A stretch of 64,000 nt of DNA from an uncultured Carboxylicivirga sp. (GCA_947503525.1 CANNEA010000003.1:868001-932000); one strand, 5' to 3'. Positions 46,519 to 56,108 are shown, counted from the stretch's first letter. Translations and numbers: made by a program. The notes: a model not told the origin generated them from the letters alone.

Positions 46519-48171
46519 ATGAAAATAACTAAAAGTTTATCAGTGGGTTTAGTATGCCTTACAAGCCTATTTTATGCTTGTACCATCGAATTAATCCAAG
46601 AAGTAGATGAAATTATTGACGATGAGTTGTCAAAACCTGGTAATGTCATTAATGGTATATCTGAGGAAACCTTAAATACCATTCCCATTGATCAGGGAGA
46701 AGTTGGATTCAGTATCGACAGTCGACAACTCGTTAAGTATGGCTATAATCCTACACATGTAGCAGTTAGTATCGAAGGAGATTTTAGTCGTTTTTCGCAG
46801 TCCAACCTACCCATTAATGAATACACCCACATCGCTTTATTTAAACTTAAAAGATCCGAATTAAGTGAAGATGAATTAAAAGGTTTAAGCAATGGAGTAG
46901 CCATCGAAGTGAAAGTGCATAACCATGAAGGAACCGAACTTTATAGTAAAAGCTTTTCTCGTTACATTGTTAACACCACAGCCAGAACGATTCGTATAGA
47001 AACTAGTTTACCAAAACGTTTTGAACCACTGTCTATTAATACCGAAATAGAGCATTTTATTCAAATGGAAGCAGGAACGGGGTTTAGTACGCTTGGTTTT
47101 GTGAGTAATTACGAAGGCTTTGCCTCCCACCTTGCAATAGTTGAATATCAAAGCAGGTTTACGTTTGTAAAAGCAAATAACTTTGATGTTGACTCAGCAT
47201 ACCATATTAAAGGCTATGCGTACACCTACAGTGGCGATGACATTGTTTACCTACATGCTAATATATACGATATTGAAGACGATGAAAATCCGTCATTAAA
47301 ATGGTATAAACACGAATTAGAAGATGAATATGATTATACCGGAGAGAATAGGTTTCTATTAGAACAAACAAATACAGGGAATATAAAAATAAGAATATTT
47401 GGAACCAACAAGTACCTTAGTGCTTTAGATAACAATCATAGCAAGTATCTATTCTTTGATGAAGATGAAACTACTGATTTGAAGTTTAACTTATTTGCAG
47501 CTAACATCAAATGGACATTTGATGACTTGGGAACCAGATATTCACCAGCCATTATTCCTCCGGCTCAAATGGATTTTGCCTTTGAGCAAACCATCATTAA
47601 TTGCTCAGGAGCCACAGGCGATTATACAGTAGGCGTAGCTAGTTCAGAAGAAACAAGTTCGTCAATTGCATACGAAGAAAGCATGAACCTGTTTTCATCA
47701 GAGACTGATTACGAATCAGCAACGGTTGAAGCCTCAGCTGATGCTACATTTTTTGGTGTTGGAGTTAGTGTATCTGTATCTGGCACCTTGGCTACTGAGA
47801 CCACCACAGAGTATGGAGAAACCAAAAAATCCAATGAGTCAATTGACATAGTATCTTCACAAGAAGTCTCTGCTAGTAGAAATGTTACTGTTTTACCTTA
47901 TTCTGCAGTTGAAGTATTTGACGCTATACAGAAACTTGATAATGTACAGATACCTTTTGTGCAACGTTTTATAATTAGAGGATCAGTTAATGATGAATAC
48001 TTTTTGAGCGGTCCTGAAATTGAGGCTCAGCTTATTGCAAATCGTTTTGGTGGAGTAGTTACGGAAGTAGGCAGCGATTATATTGTTGTTAGTATTCGAG
48101 GTGCTGTTAATGTTACAAACTATTTTGAATACAACAATAGTTTGCAGGACATTATAGGTGCTTGTTCATAA
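46519..48171 (+). CDS. Putative aerolysin-type beta-pore-forming lipoprotein, copy A
   Basis: 550 residues from the ATG at 46519; upstream in-frame codons to 46480 lack a signal sequence. The relaxed lipobox is FYAC (C21). An N-terminal domain about 50-175 (NTIPIDQGEVGFSIDSRQL) is followed by a beta-rich middle about 185-335 that could be a trefoil-like lectin (repeats of the form FLLEQTNTGNIKIRIFG). The conserved junction IKWTFDDLG is next. The C-terminal module about 355-490 has long Ser/Thr-alternating strands, an amphipathic glycine-rich segment (TFFGVGVSVSVSGT), then ASRNVTVLPYSAVEVF and IPFVQRFIIRG, as in the ETX/MTX2-aerolysin fold. Paralogue of the next gene, 41 bases away. Lipid-anchored secreted pore formers would be unusual. 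A weak TACATTAG box is at 46457. Confidence 0.55.
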   Translation: MKITKSLSVGLVCLTSLFYACTIELIQEVDEIIDDELSKPGNVINGISEETLNTIPIDQGEVGFSIDSRQLVKYGYNPTHVAVSIEGDFSRFSQSNLPINEYTHIALFKLKRSELSEDELKGLSNGVAIEVKVHNHEGTELYSKSFSRYIVNTTARTIRIETSLPKRFEPLSINTEIEHFIQMEAGTGFSTLGFVSNYEGFASHLAIVEYQSRFTFVKANNFDVDSAYHIKGYAYTYSGDDIVYLHANIYDIEDDENPSLKWYKHELEDEYDYTGENRFLLEQTNTGNIKIRIFGTNKYLSALDNNHSKYLFFDEDETTDLKFNLFAANIKWTFDDLGTRYSPAIIPPAQMDFAFEQTIINCSGATGDYTVGVASSEETSSSIAYEESMNLFSSETDYESATVEASADATFFGVGVSVSVSGTLATETTTEYGETKKSNESIDIVSSQEVSASRNVTVLPYSAVEVFDAIQKLDNVQIPFVQRFIIRGSVNDEYFLSGPEIEAQLIANRFGGVVTEVGSDYIVVSIRGAVNVTNYFEYNNSLQDIIGACS

Positions 48172-48212
48172 AACTATTTCCTTTATTTAATTAAGTTTTA
48201 AAAAATACGACC

Positions 48213-49826
48213 ATGAAAAATATTCAATTTCTAATAACTCTATTTGTAATCACACTTATTGTGGGGTGTACATTTGAAATTGTAGAAGATCCAAAACCTA
48301 TTCAAGAAGAAGATGACCTTGTAACAACCACCAGGTTTGATGGCATTTCTGATTCAACACGAAACAGTATTCCAGTTGATGCCGGTGAAATTGGCATTGC
48401 CATTGATGCGCGCCAATTAGCCACACTGGGGTACAAAACTAGTTATGCCAACATGACTATAATTGGTGAACTTAGCTCATTATCAGAAAATAACATTTCG
48501 TTTGATGCATTAACTAATGTGGCCTTATTTAAAATGTCTAGAAATGATTTATCAGCAGATCAGCTCTATATATTTAGTGAAGGTGTTGCCATTAAGGTAG
48601 AGGTATTTGATGACAATAACGAGCTTGTTGAAACCTTAAGTAACACCAAGTTTATCATCAATGGCTTAAATAGAAGTATTAAAATTAACACGAAAAAACC
48701 CAAGGTATTAAAGGAATTAAAATTCAATCCTAATGTACCTAATTACTTGGCTGTTGACGGTTACAATGAATCACGTTTCATTTCTGCATCACACGGAAGC
48801 GGATCTCAATATTTTAACGAAGAAAGTGGTACTTTTAATCTAAATAGTACAATCTACAATAGTTCGCCACAAGGTATTGATCATCAACTGCAACAGTTTT
48901 ATTTTATTGAATTAGAAGAAGGTATTTATGCTATTAAAACAGCTTATAAACAATCATACCTTGAACGAAATGGCGTTTGGTTAAAATTTAACACTAACAA
49001 TACGGACGACAACCCAGATTTTACCATTGATGACAGACATAAATTTATACTTGAACAAACCCCTGAAGGGAAGGTAAAAATATTACCTTATATTGATGGA
49101 CGCCTGTCTTTATTAAACAATAGAGTTATTCCCTCTCTATCAGTTGTATCTGCAAATATCAAATGGGATTTTGACGATTTAGGTGTTGAATATTCAGCAG
49201 CCATTCTTCCACCGGCAGAAATGGATTTTGCCTTTGATCAAACCATACATAATTGCTCAAATGCAACAGGTCAATATTATGTGGGTACTAACCGTCAAGA
49301 AACAACTACTACCACAATAGGTATTGAAGAAAGCGCTGAACTCTATTCAAGTACAACCGACAGTAAAGAAGCAACGGTTCATGCCGAAGCAGGTGGAACC
49401 TTCTTTGGTGTTGGTGCAAGCGTAAGTGCATCAGGAACTATTGGCACCAGCAGCACACGAAGTTTCGGTTCAGAAAAAGGGAGCAGCAAAACTAATTCAT
49501 CTACAGTTAGTGAAACGGTATCTTCAAATAGAAAGATAACCGTTCCGCCTTATACATCTGTTGAAGTGTTTGATGTTATACAAAAACTTGAGAATGTTAG
49601 AATCCCATTTGTTCATAGGGTTCTATTGCGAGGAAATGATGATGAGGGCTTACCATTAAGCGGACCAGAAATACAAACTCAGTTAGGAGCAAGTCAGTTT
49701 GGAGGTGTTATAATTGAAGTAGGATCAGATTATGTGGAATATAGTATAAGAGGCAACGTTAATATTTCAAATTACTTCCAATACAAAAACTCTGTAAATG
49801 ACATCAAAGGAATTTGCGACAATTAA
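48213..49826 (+). CDS. Putative aerolysin-type beta-pore-forming lipoprotein, copy B
   Basis: 537 residues with a canonical lipobox LIVGC (C19) followed by an acidic stretch (FEIVEDPKPIQEEDD) resembling a surface-export signal. Domains: N-terminal about 41-165 (NSIPVDAGEIGIAIDARQL); trefoil-like middle about 175-322 (FYFIELEEGIYAIKTAYKQS, HKFILEQTPEGKVKILPY); pore module about 340-475 with TFFGVGASVSASGTIG, NRKITVPPYTSVEVFD and RIPFVHRVLLRG; and a C-terminal beta unit 480-535. The ends align well with copy A while the middle diverges, as expected if binding specificity differs. The VPPYT..V pattern is typical of the aerolysin/natterin group. No immunity gene is obvious. A terminator follows at 49908. 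Confidence 0.55.
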   Translation: MKNIQFLITLFVITLIVGCTFEIVEDPKPIQEEDDLVTTTRFDGISDSTRNSIPVDAGEIGIAIDARQLATLGYKTSYANMTIIGELSSLSENNISFDALTNVALFKMSRNDLSADQLYIFSEGVAIKVEVFDDNNELVETLSNTKFIINGLNRSIKINTKKPKVLKELKFNPNVPNYLAVDGYNESRFISASHGSGSQYFNEESGTFNLNSTIYNSSPQGIDHQLQQFYFIELEEGIYAIKTAYKQSYLERNGVWLKFNTNNTDDNPDFTIDDRHKFILEQTPEGKVKILPYIDGRLSLLNNRVIPSLSVVSANIKWDFDDLGVEYSAAILPPAEMDFAFDQTIHNCSNATGQYYVGTNRQETTTTTIGIEESAELYSSTTDSKEATVHAEAGGTFFGVGASVSASGTIGTSSTRSFGSEKGSSKTNSSTVSETVSSNRKITVPPYTSVEVFDVIQKLENVRIPFVHRVLLRGNDDEGLPLSGPEIQTQLGASQFGGVIIEVGSDYVEYSIRGNVNISNYFQYKNSVNDIKGICDN

Positions 49827-49907
49827 TAATGACCGGCGTTTAAGTCCTGTGAATATTTAGGCAATGCAATTATAATTATATTCTAAGAAAATTATCAAAA
49901 AAATGAA

Positions 49908-49950
49908 ATCCCCATGTTGGTTCGTTCACCAATCATGGGGATAAGTTTTT
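49908..49950 (+). terminator. Terminator of the tandem pore-former operon
   Basis: ATCCCCATG at 49908-49916 pairs with CATGGGGAT at 49934-49942, and the inner TTGGT/ACCAA adds 5 bp (one bulged T, 6-base loop). AAGTTTTT follows. Confidence 0.8.
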
Positions 49951-50086
49951 AATAATCGTCCTATTTATTAATAAAAACATTGCGAATCTACCTTTGATAA
50001 CGCAATAAAAATGGGATAATTATCATGTTCGGTTAAAAACATGGAAGTTTAACATATTTTAATAATTGATACATATAATATTCTTC
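49951..50086. other. AT-rich spacer, no gene seen
   Basis: Between the terminator of the tandem operon and the frameshifted remnant. No ORF, repeat or promoter box could be supported. Confidence 0.5.
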
Positions 50087-50391
50087 TTATATAGCCTCTT
50101 GTGATTTTAACAAATGAATGGCTTTAAATATTAGTATGATTTCAAAGAGTTCAACCGGGATTAGCACAACTAATCCTACAAAGGCCAAGACTAGGGTTTA
50201 AAAAAGCAACTTGCCATAATTTCAAATACACCAGCGCAATTGGCTACCTTTCCTAAATACTTCTTAGACTGACACATGGCCACTCCATAAAAAATACCCT
50301 TACCCCCGAAGCATAATGCTGCTGTCAAATACACATTCGGCCCCTTGTATATTCCACCTTTAGTGTGGAAACCAAACAAATATATATTCAA
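50087..50391 (-). pseudogene. Frameshifted small membrane-protein remnant
   Basis: A frame runs from about 50391 to the stop at 50191, reading VYLTAALCFGGKGIFYG and ending MASCFFKP. A second frame then continues from about 50199 to the stop at 50087, reading LVLAFVGLVVLIPVELFEII and ending LLKSQEAI, a clear membrane segment. The two parts join at a run of six T, three A and three C on the minus strand, a typical slippage point. Together they would make about 100 residues, without a normal start (TTG only). Family not recognised. It may be a decayed gene, or a sequencing indel. Confidence 0.4.
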
Positions 50392-50500
50392 AACCTCCTA
50401 TTAGTTATAGCGATATTCGAAATTTTAGCCTAAAAGCATATTGAAGATGAATATGGTTTCGAAGCTTATTTGTGATGGATTAGGCATGAGCTTAAAAGCC

Positions 50501-52813
50501 TTAATTATTAGGGCTATCGCTCATTTCAAAAATAATTTCGCCCCCATTGATTAAATCATCATGCTTTAACTGAGTACCTGTAAGAACCTGACCATTTACT
50601 GATACTTGCTTGACATATACATTATCCCTCGATTGATTCTTAGCCTTAATAATTAATGTCTTACCATTATTAAGATGAAGTCTGGCTTCATTAACCAGAG
50701 GACTTCCCAAAGCATATTCGGCAGAACCCGGTGTAACAGGGTAAAAACCAAGTGCACTAAAAATATACCAGGCACTCATTTGTCCGGCATCATCATTACC
50801 ACATAAACCTTCTACTGTAGGGGCATACATACTATCCAATATCATCCGTACCCGGGCTTGTGTTTTTTCAGGCTGTCCTGTCCAATTATACAAATACGGA
50901 ATGTGATGCCCAGGCTCATTACCATGAACATAGATTCCAATAATACCATCACGTGTAATATCTTCGTGCTTGGCAATGTATTTATCTTCAATATCCATGG
51001 TAAACAGGGAATCAAGATGCTGAGCAAAGCGCTTTTTCCCTCCCATCATATCCACCATATTGTCAATGTTCTGTGGCACATACAAGCCATAATTCCAGGC
51101 ATTACCTTCAATAAACCCCTGCCCATGTGTATCCATAGGATCATAATCTGACCTAAAAAGACCATTTGCCAATTTGGGTCGCATAAATCTGCTGGATGGA
51201 TCATACACATTTTTATACCACAAGGCCCGTTTCTGATACTCTTCTTCAACACTCGAATTATTTAGCTTTTTGGCCATCTGAGCTATACACCAATCATTAT
51301 AGGCATATTCCAAGGTAAGCGAAACCGAATAAGGGCTTGCTTCATCCGGTACATATTCATATGTCATATAATCGCCCAGGCCATTAAAGTAGTCCACCTT
51401 TGAAGTATTTACCGAGGCATGTAAAGCATGCTGATGGTCAAAATCACCAACATTTTTGGCCATGGCATCGGCAATAACAGAAGTAGCATGATAACCAATC
51501 ATACACCAGTTTTCGTTGGCATAATGCGACCAAATGGGTAACATTTTATGAACACTCTGATCATGATGTGCCAGCATTGATTTTATCATGTCATTGTTAC
51601 GCTCTGGCTGAATGATATTAAACAATGGATGTAACGCCCGATAGGTATCCCAAAGTGAGAATATCGTGTAATTCGTAAATCCCTCAGAAGTGTGAATATT
51701 TTGATCCAGACCTCTGTATTGCCCATCTACATCTTCGTAAATTATAGGCGATAAATTACTATGATACAGAGCAGTGTAGAAATTAATCTTATCACCTTTA
51801 TTTAAGGTTTTGACTTCTATTTTAGATAATTCATTGTTCCACTTTCTTTTGGTTTCTGATCGGACCATTTCAAAATCCCAATGTGGAATTTCAGTTTCCA
51901 GATTTTTTAATGCGCCTGCTGTGCTCACCGATGACAAGGCAAACTTGATATTAAGTTTTTCATTTTCTTCTGTGTCAAAATTAAAGTAGGCACGAATGTC
52001 TTTACCTGCCATTTCCGGAAAGTTCTCTTCTTGCTTAAACCGTCTGTAGAAACCATCGTATTTAAGCTTATCGTACTTTTTATGACCGTAACTTTTAAAA
52101 GCTTTCGAAAACTGCATGGCAAAAAACACCTTTTTATCTCTCGCCCAACCTTTAGTTTGCCTGTATCCTGTCACCAAAGAATCATTTTCAACACGAAGAA
52201 AAGTCCAAACATTTTTATTGTCATGATGATAGACATTGTAAACCAGATCCAATATAAGGTGAGCATCCTTGGATTGCGGAAAGGTATACTGATGAAAACC
52301 AACACGCTCACTTGCCGTCAATTCAGCCTTGATGTTATAACTTTGCAAATCCACTTTATAATAGCCTGGCAATGCCTGCTCATTGGCATGAGAAAAGATA
52401 GAATAAAAGCCTTTGCCTCCCTCCTTTGTTTCTATCGGATCGAGTACCAAATCCCCAATAGTCGGCATTAATAGGAAATCACCCAAATCAGAATGACCGG
52501 TACCACTAAAATTTGTGTGGGCAAATCCGATTATAGTAGAATCGCGATATTGGTACCCAGCACAGTACTCGTAAGTTTCAGAATTGTAGCTTCCATCACT
52601 TTTAAACATGGGTTCAAAATTGGTTTGTGGACTTAACTGAACCATGCCAAATGGTGCAGTAGCACCTGGAAAAACATGCCCCATTTTACTGCATCCAATC
52701 AGAGGATTGACATATTGAGAATAGTCTACCCTAGCGTGCTCAGCTTCATTGTTTTTTTTAATACATGATGTAAGAAAATAAAAGGTAAGGAGAAATACGA
52801 TTGTTGATTTCAT
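50501..52813 (-). CDS. GH92 alpha-1,2-mannosidase, lipoprotein
   Basis: 770 residues from the ATG at 52813 (a frame to 52840 would overlap the promoter box). Lipobox LTSC. GH92 hallmarks: VNPLIGCSKMGHVFPGATAPFGMVQLSPQ near the N-terminus, FAHTNFSGTGHSDLGDF, IFSLWDTYRALHPL, and the C-terminal GNDDAGQMSAWYIFSALGFYP. These Ca2+-dependent enzymes trim mannose from eukaryotic or fungal glycans. No SusC/SusD or other glycosidase gene lies beside it, so it is an isolated mannosidase rather than part of a visible utilisation locus. Confidence 0.92.
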   Translation of the reverse strand: MKSTIVFLLTFYFLTSCIKKNNEAEHARVDYSQYVNPLIGCSKMGHVFPGATAPFGMVQLSPQTNFEPMFKSDGSYNSETYEYCAGYQYRDSTIIGFAHTNFSGTGHSDLGDFLLMPTIGDLVLDPIETKEGGKGFYSIFSHANEQALPGYYKVDLQSYNIKAELTASERVGFHQYTFPQSKDAHLILDLVYNVYHHDNKNVWTFLRVENDSLVTGYRQTKGWARDKKVFFAMQFSKAFKSYGHKKYDKLKYDGFYRRFKQEENFPEMAGKDIRAYFNFDTEENEKLNIKFALSSVSTAGALKNLETEIPHWDFEMVRSETKRKWNNELSKIEVKTLNKGDKINFYTALYHSNLSPIIYEDVDGQYRGLDQNIHTSEGFTNYTIFSLWDTYRALHPLFNIIQPERNNDMIKSMLAHHDQSVHKMLPIWSHYANENWCMIGYHATSVIADAMAKNVGDFDHQHALHASVNTSKVDYFNGLGDYMTYEYVPDEASPYSVSLTLEYAYNDWCIAQMAKKLNNSSVEEEYQKRALWYKNVYDPSSRFMRPKLANGLFRSDYDPMDTHGQGFIEGNAWNYGLYVPQNIDNMVDMMGGKKRFAQHLDSLFTMDIEDKYIAKHEDITRDGIIGIYVHGNEPGHHIPYLYNWTGQPEKTQARVRMILDSMYAPTVEGLCGNDDAGQMSAWYIFSALGFYPVTPGSAEYALGSPLVNEARLHLNNGKTLIIKAKNQSRDNVYVKQVSVNGQVLTGTQLKHDDLINGGEIIFEMSDSPNN

Positions 52814-52837
52814 AAAGTAAAGCCATGAGTTCAATGC

Positions 52838-52845
52838 CAAATTTA
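52838..52845 (-). promoter_or_regulatory. -7 box for the GH92 gene
   Basis: Minus-strand TAAATTTG, a TAnnTTTG match 24 bases upstream of the ATG at 52813; it overlaps the alternative start at 52840 and so argues against it. Confidence 0.45.
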
Positions 52846-52959
52846 ATTAATTAGTATAAACATTTGTCTTTCTAACTAATTCATTAAAAAAAAGAAAGCC
52901 TGCCTTCTCTTAATGAGTAGGCAAGCTTTTTAAAGTAATATAGATCTAACTAAATGTGC

Positions 52960-54033
52960 TTATTGAATTACAAATTTGCTGACATATTGTTGGTCACCAC
53001 TACTAATTTGTAAGATATAAATTCCATTAGACAAGGCTGAAATATCAATACTATTCTCGCTAAATTCTTTTTGTGAAAAGACAGTTCTACCAGTCAAGCT
53101 TAGAATTTCAACCTTTGTTATTTCAAGTGATGTAGCTTCAATATTAAGTATGTCTGTTGCAGGATTAGGATAAATCTTGAACTGTCCAGACGTAATTGCA
53201 TTTTCAATTCCGGTTGGAATTCCTGATGGGTTCGCTTTACCAATATGATCCAATGCCTGACCACCAAAATAAGATGGATATGACTTACCATCGCTTGTAC
53301 TTATTGTCCAAACTCTTGGTGAATTTGTCTTGCTAGGAATATCACCACCAAACCAATCCGAAGTTGTTTCATCATTTGTGATGGCTGAACCCATTGAATT
53401 ACCATTTCTGGCAGCATAATCATATTGAGTACTTGTTTGAATAACAGTAGCAGTAGATGGATATTTCAAAGATCCAGAAGTAACAACAGCTGCCTCAGCG
53501 AATACAACATCTGCATATACACATTCATCATCAACAGTATTATCATCATCTGCAAAAGCAACTCCATCTAGCACATTCCAACCTTCATATACTGCACCAT
53601 CAGGTGTGCCATCATTATCAGAGTCAATATCATCAGAATTAGATGGAGGAGTATCAGTTTGAATTAGCAAGTAAGTGTGAGTCTGATCTTCAAAAGTAAA
53701 ATCCGCTGCTGTTAAAAACACAGCAGCATTCGCATCTACCGTATAGTCATGTCCAGTGTTAAGAACCACCAAAAAACCATTTGATCCTAATTGCAAGCCA
53801 GACAAATCAAGTATTCTTGATTCAACATCACCTTGCGTACTCTCTCCATCACCTTCAATACCCACAATATAAGTACCATCAGCAATCACAGCATTTGCTG
53901 TTCCTCTAATTTCAATAAATTCGTGTGGTATATCATCACCTGGAGGACTAAGTAAAATCTCGCTTATATAAAGCTGAGAATGCGAAAATTGACTCGCAAG
54001 CAATACTGCAAATAATAGTAAAAATTTTTTCAT
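52960..54033 (-). CDS. T9SS-secreted protein with lamin-tail-like domain
   Basis: 357 residues. A signal peptide ends near SHSQ. The N-terminal part (LYISEILLSPPGDDIPHEFIEI) resembles the lamin-tail domain that occurs in secreted bacterial nucleases and adhesins. DIDSDNDGTPDG near 138-149 is a calcium-binding type-3-repeat-like loop. The last about 75 residues are a T9SS type A sorting domain (FKIYPNPATDILNIE to KFVIQ). No nuclease motif is seen, so a binding or structural role outside the cell is likely. An operator-like palindrome lies about 120 bases upstream. Confidence 0.75.
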   Translation of the reverse strand: MKKFLLLFAVLLASQFSHSQLYISEILLSPPGDDIPHEFIEIRGTANAVIADGTYIVGIEGDGESTQGDVESRILDLSGLQLGSNGFLVVLNTGHDYTVDANAAVFLTAADFTFEDQTHTYLLIQTDTPPSNSDDIDSDNDGTPDGAVYEGWNVLDGVAFADDDNTVDDECVYADVVFAEAAVVTSGSLKYPSTATVIQTSTQYDYAARNGNSMGSAITNDETTSDWFGGDIPSKTNSPRVWTISTSDGKSYPSYFGGQALDHIGKANPSGIPTGIENAITSGQFKIYPNPATDILNIEATSLEITKVEILSLTGRTVFSQKEFSENSIDISALSNGIYILQISSGDQQYVSKFVIQ

Positions 54034-54610
54034 AATAATGATTTAAATTGTTAGTAAAAATGATTTAAACAAATGCAATTCATTTACTTGGAGGCAATGA
54101 GTTTCGTTTAATGTCACAAAAACAAAGTGGAACACCAAATTACCAATCAACTGGTCTACCAATTTGTAATATCAAGATTAATTATTTTTTATTAAATTAA
54201 CAACTTTTAATAGTTTTTTTTGAAGTAAAAATCATTAACGTTCCAACTTAAAACCAAAAACTTAATTAACTAAATGAGGAACAATAATGTTATATCCTAT
54301 AAGAAGAAGTAAGATCAAAGAGGTGTTTGTCTGCATTAGAAGACACAAATTAGATACAAAACAGGAATTTTAAGCAAAAAATGTAGAAATACAAAAGTAA
54401 TATTGGTCAACCATGCACTCAGTCCCCCTCAAATTAGCAGAATTCAAATTCAGTGGCTACTCTATAGTTTGAGCACATTTAACCATAAAATGAATTGCCA
54501 AGCCAAATTAACTCGACATTAGATAGAGCTTGATTAAATTCGTATTTTTTATGTGGGGAATGCTTGGGTCAGAGCTGCTTCTCACTTAAAATATTCCATT
54601 GCTTTATAGA
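54034..54610. other. 577-base intergenic region with one operator-like palindrome
   Basis: AT-rich and without a convincing gene. It holds the TGGTCTACCA palindrome at 54152-54161 and a 28-codon basic ORF at 54287-54373 that is too weak to call. The rest shows no repeat, hairpin or promoter box that could be supported. Confidence 0.5.
54152..54161. promoter_or_regulatory. Possible GntR/FadR-type operator
   Basis: TGGTCTACCA has TGGT/ACCA arms like FadR-subfamily GntR operators. It is 119 bases before the start of the lamin-tail protein gene. No GntR gene is in the window. Confidence 0.3.
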
Positions 54611-55291
54611 TTAAACTTTAAGCATGCCCTTTTTAAAACCAGCAACTATTCCATTAATGACATCATAATTACCGGCATGTTTCTGATTTAACTCCAATTC
54701 AATGCCCATATACTTTTCTTCCTCTCTATCACGAAAGAACCGCACATGACCGTCGGGCCGTCCACTATATGGATAGTTATAACGCACACGTAGATGTGGC
54801 AAATAGCTGTTTAAGGCACTTTTCCATCTTTGACAAAAGTCTTTTTCATGCTTGCGTTGAGGATGATATAAGAGGCCAATATCACATAGTCGTATTTCGT
54901 CGTTCAGAATCGGAGTAAATGAATGAATGGAAAGATGCAGAACATGCTCTTCCCTCTCCCATAATTGCTGAATCATATGCTCAAATGGTCTGCGATACTT
55001 ATAGTAATACCGCTCAAGTATCTCTAGTCTTTGCCCTTTAAAAAGTGTTTTGGTATAATCTGAAAATAAGGATTGTCGATATAAGGAGCGATTAACGTCA
55101 ACCAACAAACGACTTACTTTGTTAGCTTTGGCATATTTTGGCTCCAGCTGCTTAAATGCTTCATATAATTCAAATGCCCCAATATCATAACCCAGGTGCG
55201 TATTCAATTCCTCATCTGCTCCAGTAAACAGATGCTGATAGGCTTCCGGAATGACATTCCCACCATGTTCGCAACTTAATATCAAGTTCAT
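54611..55291 (-). CDS. N-formylglutamate amidohydrolase family protein
   Basis: 226 residues. LILSCEHGGNVIPEAY opens the family, with VSRLLVDVNRS, HLSIHSFTP (likely metal-binding His) and GIELELNQKHAG near the end. Members release formate from N-formylglutamate in histidine degradation, but no hut gene is adjacent here and many homologues have unknown substrates. It is followed on the same strand only by unrelated genes. Confidence 0.82.
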   Translation of the reverse strand: MNLILSCEHGGNVIPEAYQHLFTGADEELNTHLGYDIGAFELYEAFKQLEPKYAKANKVSRLLVDVNRSLYRQSLFSDYTKTLFKGQRLEILERYYYKYRRPFEHMIQQLWEREEHVLHLSIHSFTPILNDEIRLCDIGLLYHPQRKHEKDFCQRWKSALNSYLPHLRVRYNYPYSGRPDGHVRFFRDREEEKYMGIELELNQKHAGNYDVINGIVAGFKKGMLKV

Positions 55292-55380
55292 ATTTAATTG
55301 TTATTAATCAAATATTAATACTTAATAATGAAGTATATATTGATTGACAATTCCCATCTAGTTTATAATTATGCTCTAAA

Positions 55381-56049
55381 TCAACCTTTTTTCAGCTGTT
55401 GAATCAATAGTTTTCGATCCAAGATACGTATGCTTTTACCTTTGGCTTCAATTAAGCCATCGTTATGCATATCTCTGATGGCCCTTCCCAATGAAGGCCG
55501 GGTTACTCCAAACATGGTGGCCAACTCCTCCTGGCTTTTAGGCAATATCACCTCTCCATCTACCGGGCCAACTATCTGCAATAAGTAATGGGCCAGCTTT
55601 CCTCTTATGGTTTGAAAGGACAAAAAACGAATTTTCTCAGATAAAAATTGGGCTCTGTTAGAAATAATATCCATAAAGTTATTTAAGAAGATGGCACTTT
55701 TCTGCAATAACTTTATCATCGAATCCTTAGGTAAGCGAAATAGCTCCACATCATTATTAGCCACAATATTAACCGGACAAGTATTTTCTTCCCCAAATAT
55801 AAAGGCTATTGCCAAAGGTTTAGGAGGTTCGATATCTTCAATCTTTATCGACTTGCCCGAAGGATCCATCATTTCGCCTTTAACGCTTCCCTTAAGCATT
55901 ATCATTAATGCATTACATTTATCACCCGACATAGCAATCATTTGGCCCTTTTGATATTTTTTAATTTGATAGTGAATATCTTTCAGAAGCGCATTAAGCT
56001 CCTCAGGATTAATGCCTTTAAATAAGGGACACTTACTAAGTACATTCAT
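55381..56049 (-). CDS. Crp/Fnr-family regulator, HcpR-like
   Basis: 222 residues. A cyclic-nucleotide-type sensor domain (about 10-120) is followed by a dimer helix and a winged helix with SQEELATMFGVTRPSLGRAI near 167-186. No FNR-type iron-sulfur cysteine cluster is seen in the N-terminus. It is divergent from the ferredoxin-hcp operon, with a perfect palindrome between them. This is the arrangement of HcpR, which answers nitric oxide or nitrite stress in anaerobes including Bacteroidota; the name is inferred from position and family. Confidence 0.8.
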   Translation of the reverse strand: MNVLSKCPLFKGINPEELNALLKDIHYQIKKYQKGQMIAMSGDKCNALMIMLKGSVKGEMMDPSGKSIKIEDIEPPKPLAIAFIFGEENTCPVNIVANNDVELFRLPKDSMIKLLQKSAIFLNNFMDIISNRAQFLSEKIRFLSFQTIRGKLAHYLLQIVGPVDGEVILPKSQEELATMFGVTRPSLGRAIRDMHNDGLIEAKGKSIRILDRKLLIQQLKKG

Positions 56050-56092
56050 GATTTAAGTAATTTGGTGCCAAAATATGAAATAATTTCGATTT

Positions 56093-56108
56093 TGTAACAA
56101 TTGTTACA
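56093..56108. promoter_or_regulatory. HcpR-like operator
   Basis: TGTAACAATTGTTACA is a perfect 16-base palindrome. It lies 43 bases from the regulator start and about 29 bases (centre to box start) upstream of the TACATTTG box, close to the -41.5 position of class II Crp/Fnr activators. Confidence 0.65.

Noticed and set aside
50191-50391. The first frame of the remnant as an intact 66-residue gene
   Set aside because: It lacks an ATG and coding-like sequence clearly continues in another frame after its stop, so a broken gene fits better.
54287-54373. 28-codon basic ORF in the 577-base gap
   Set aside because: Short, no ribosome-binding site or promoter box, composition explained by AT-rich sequence.
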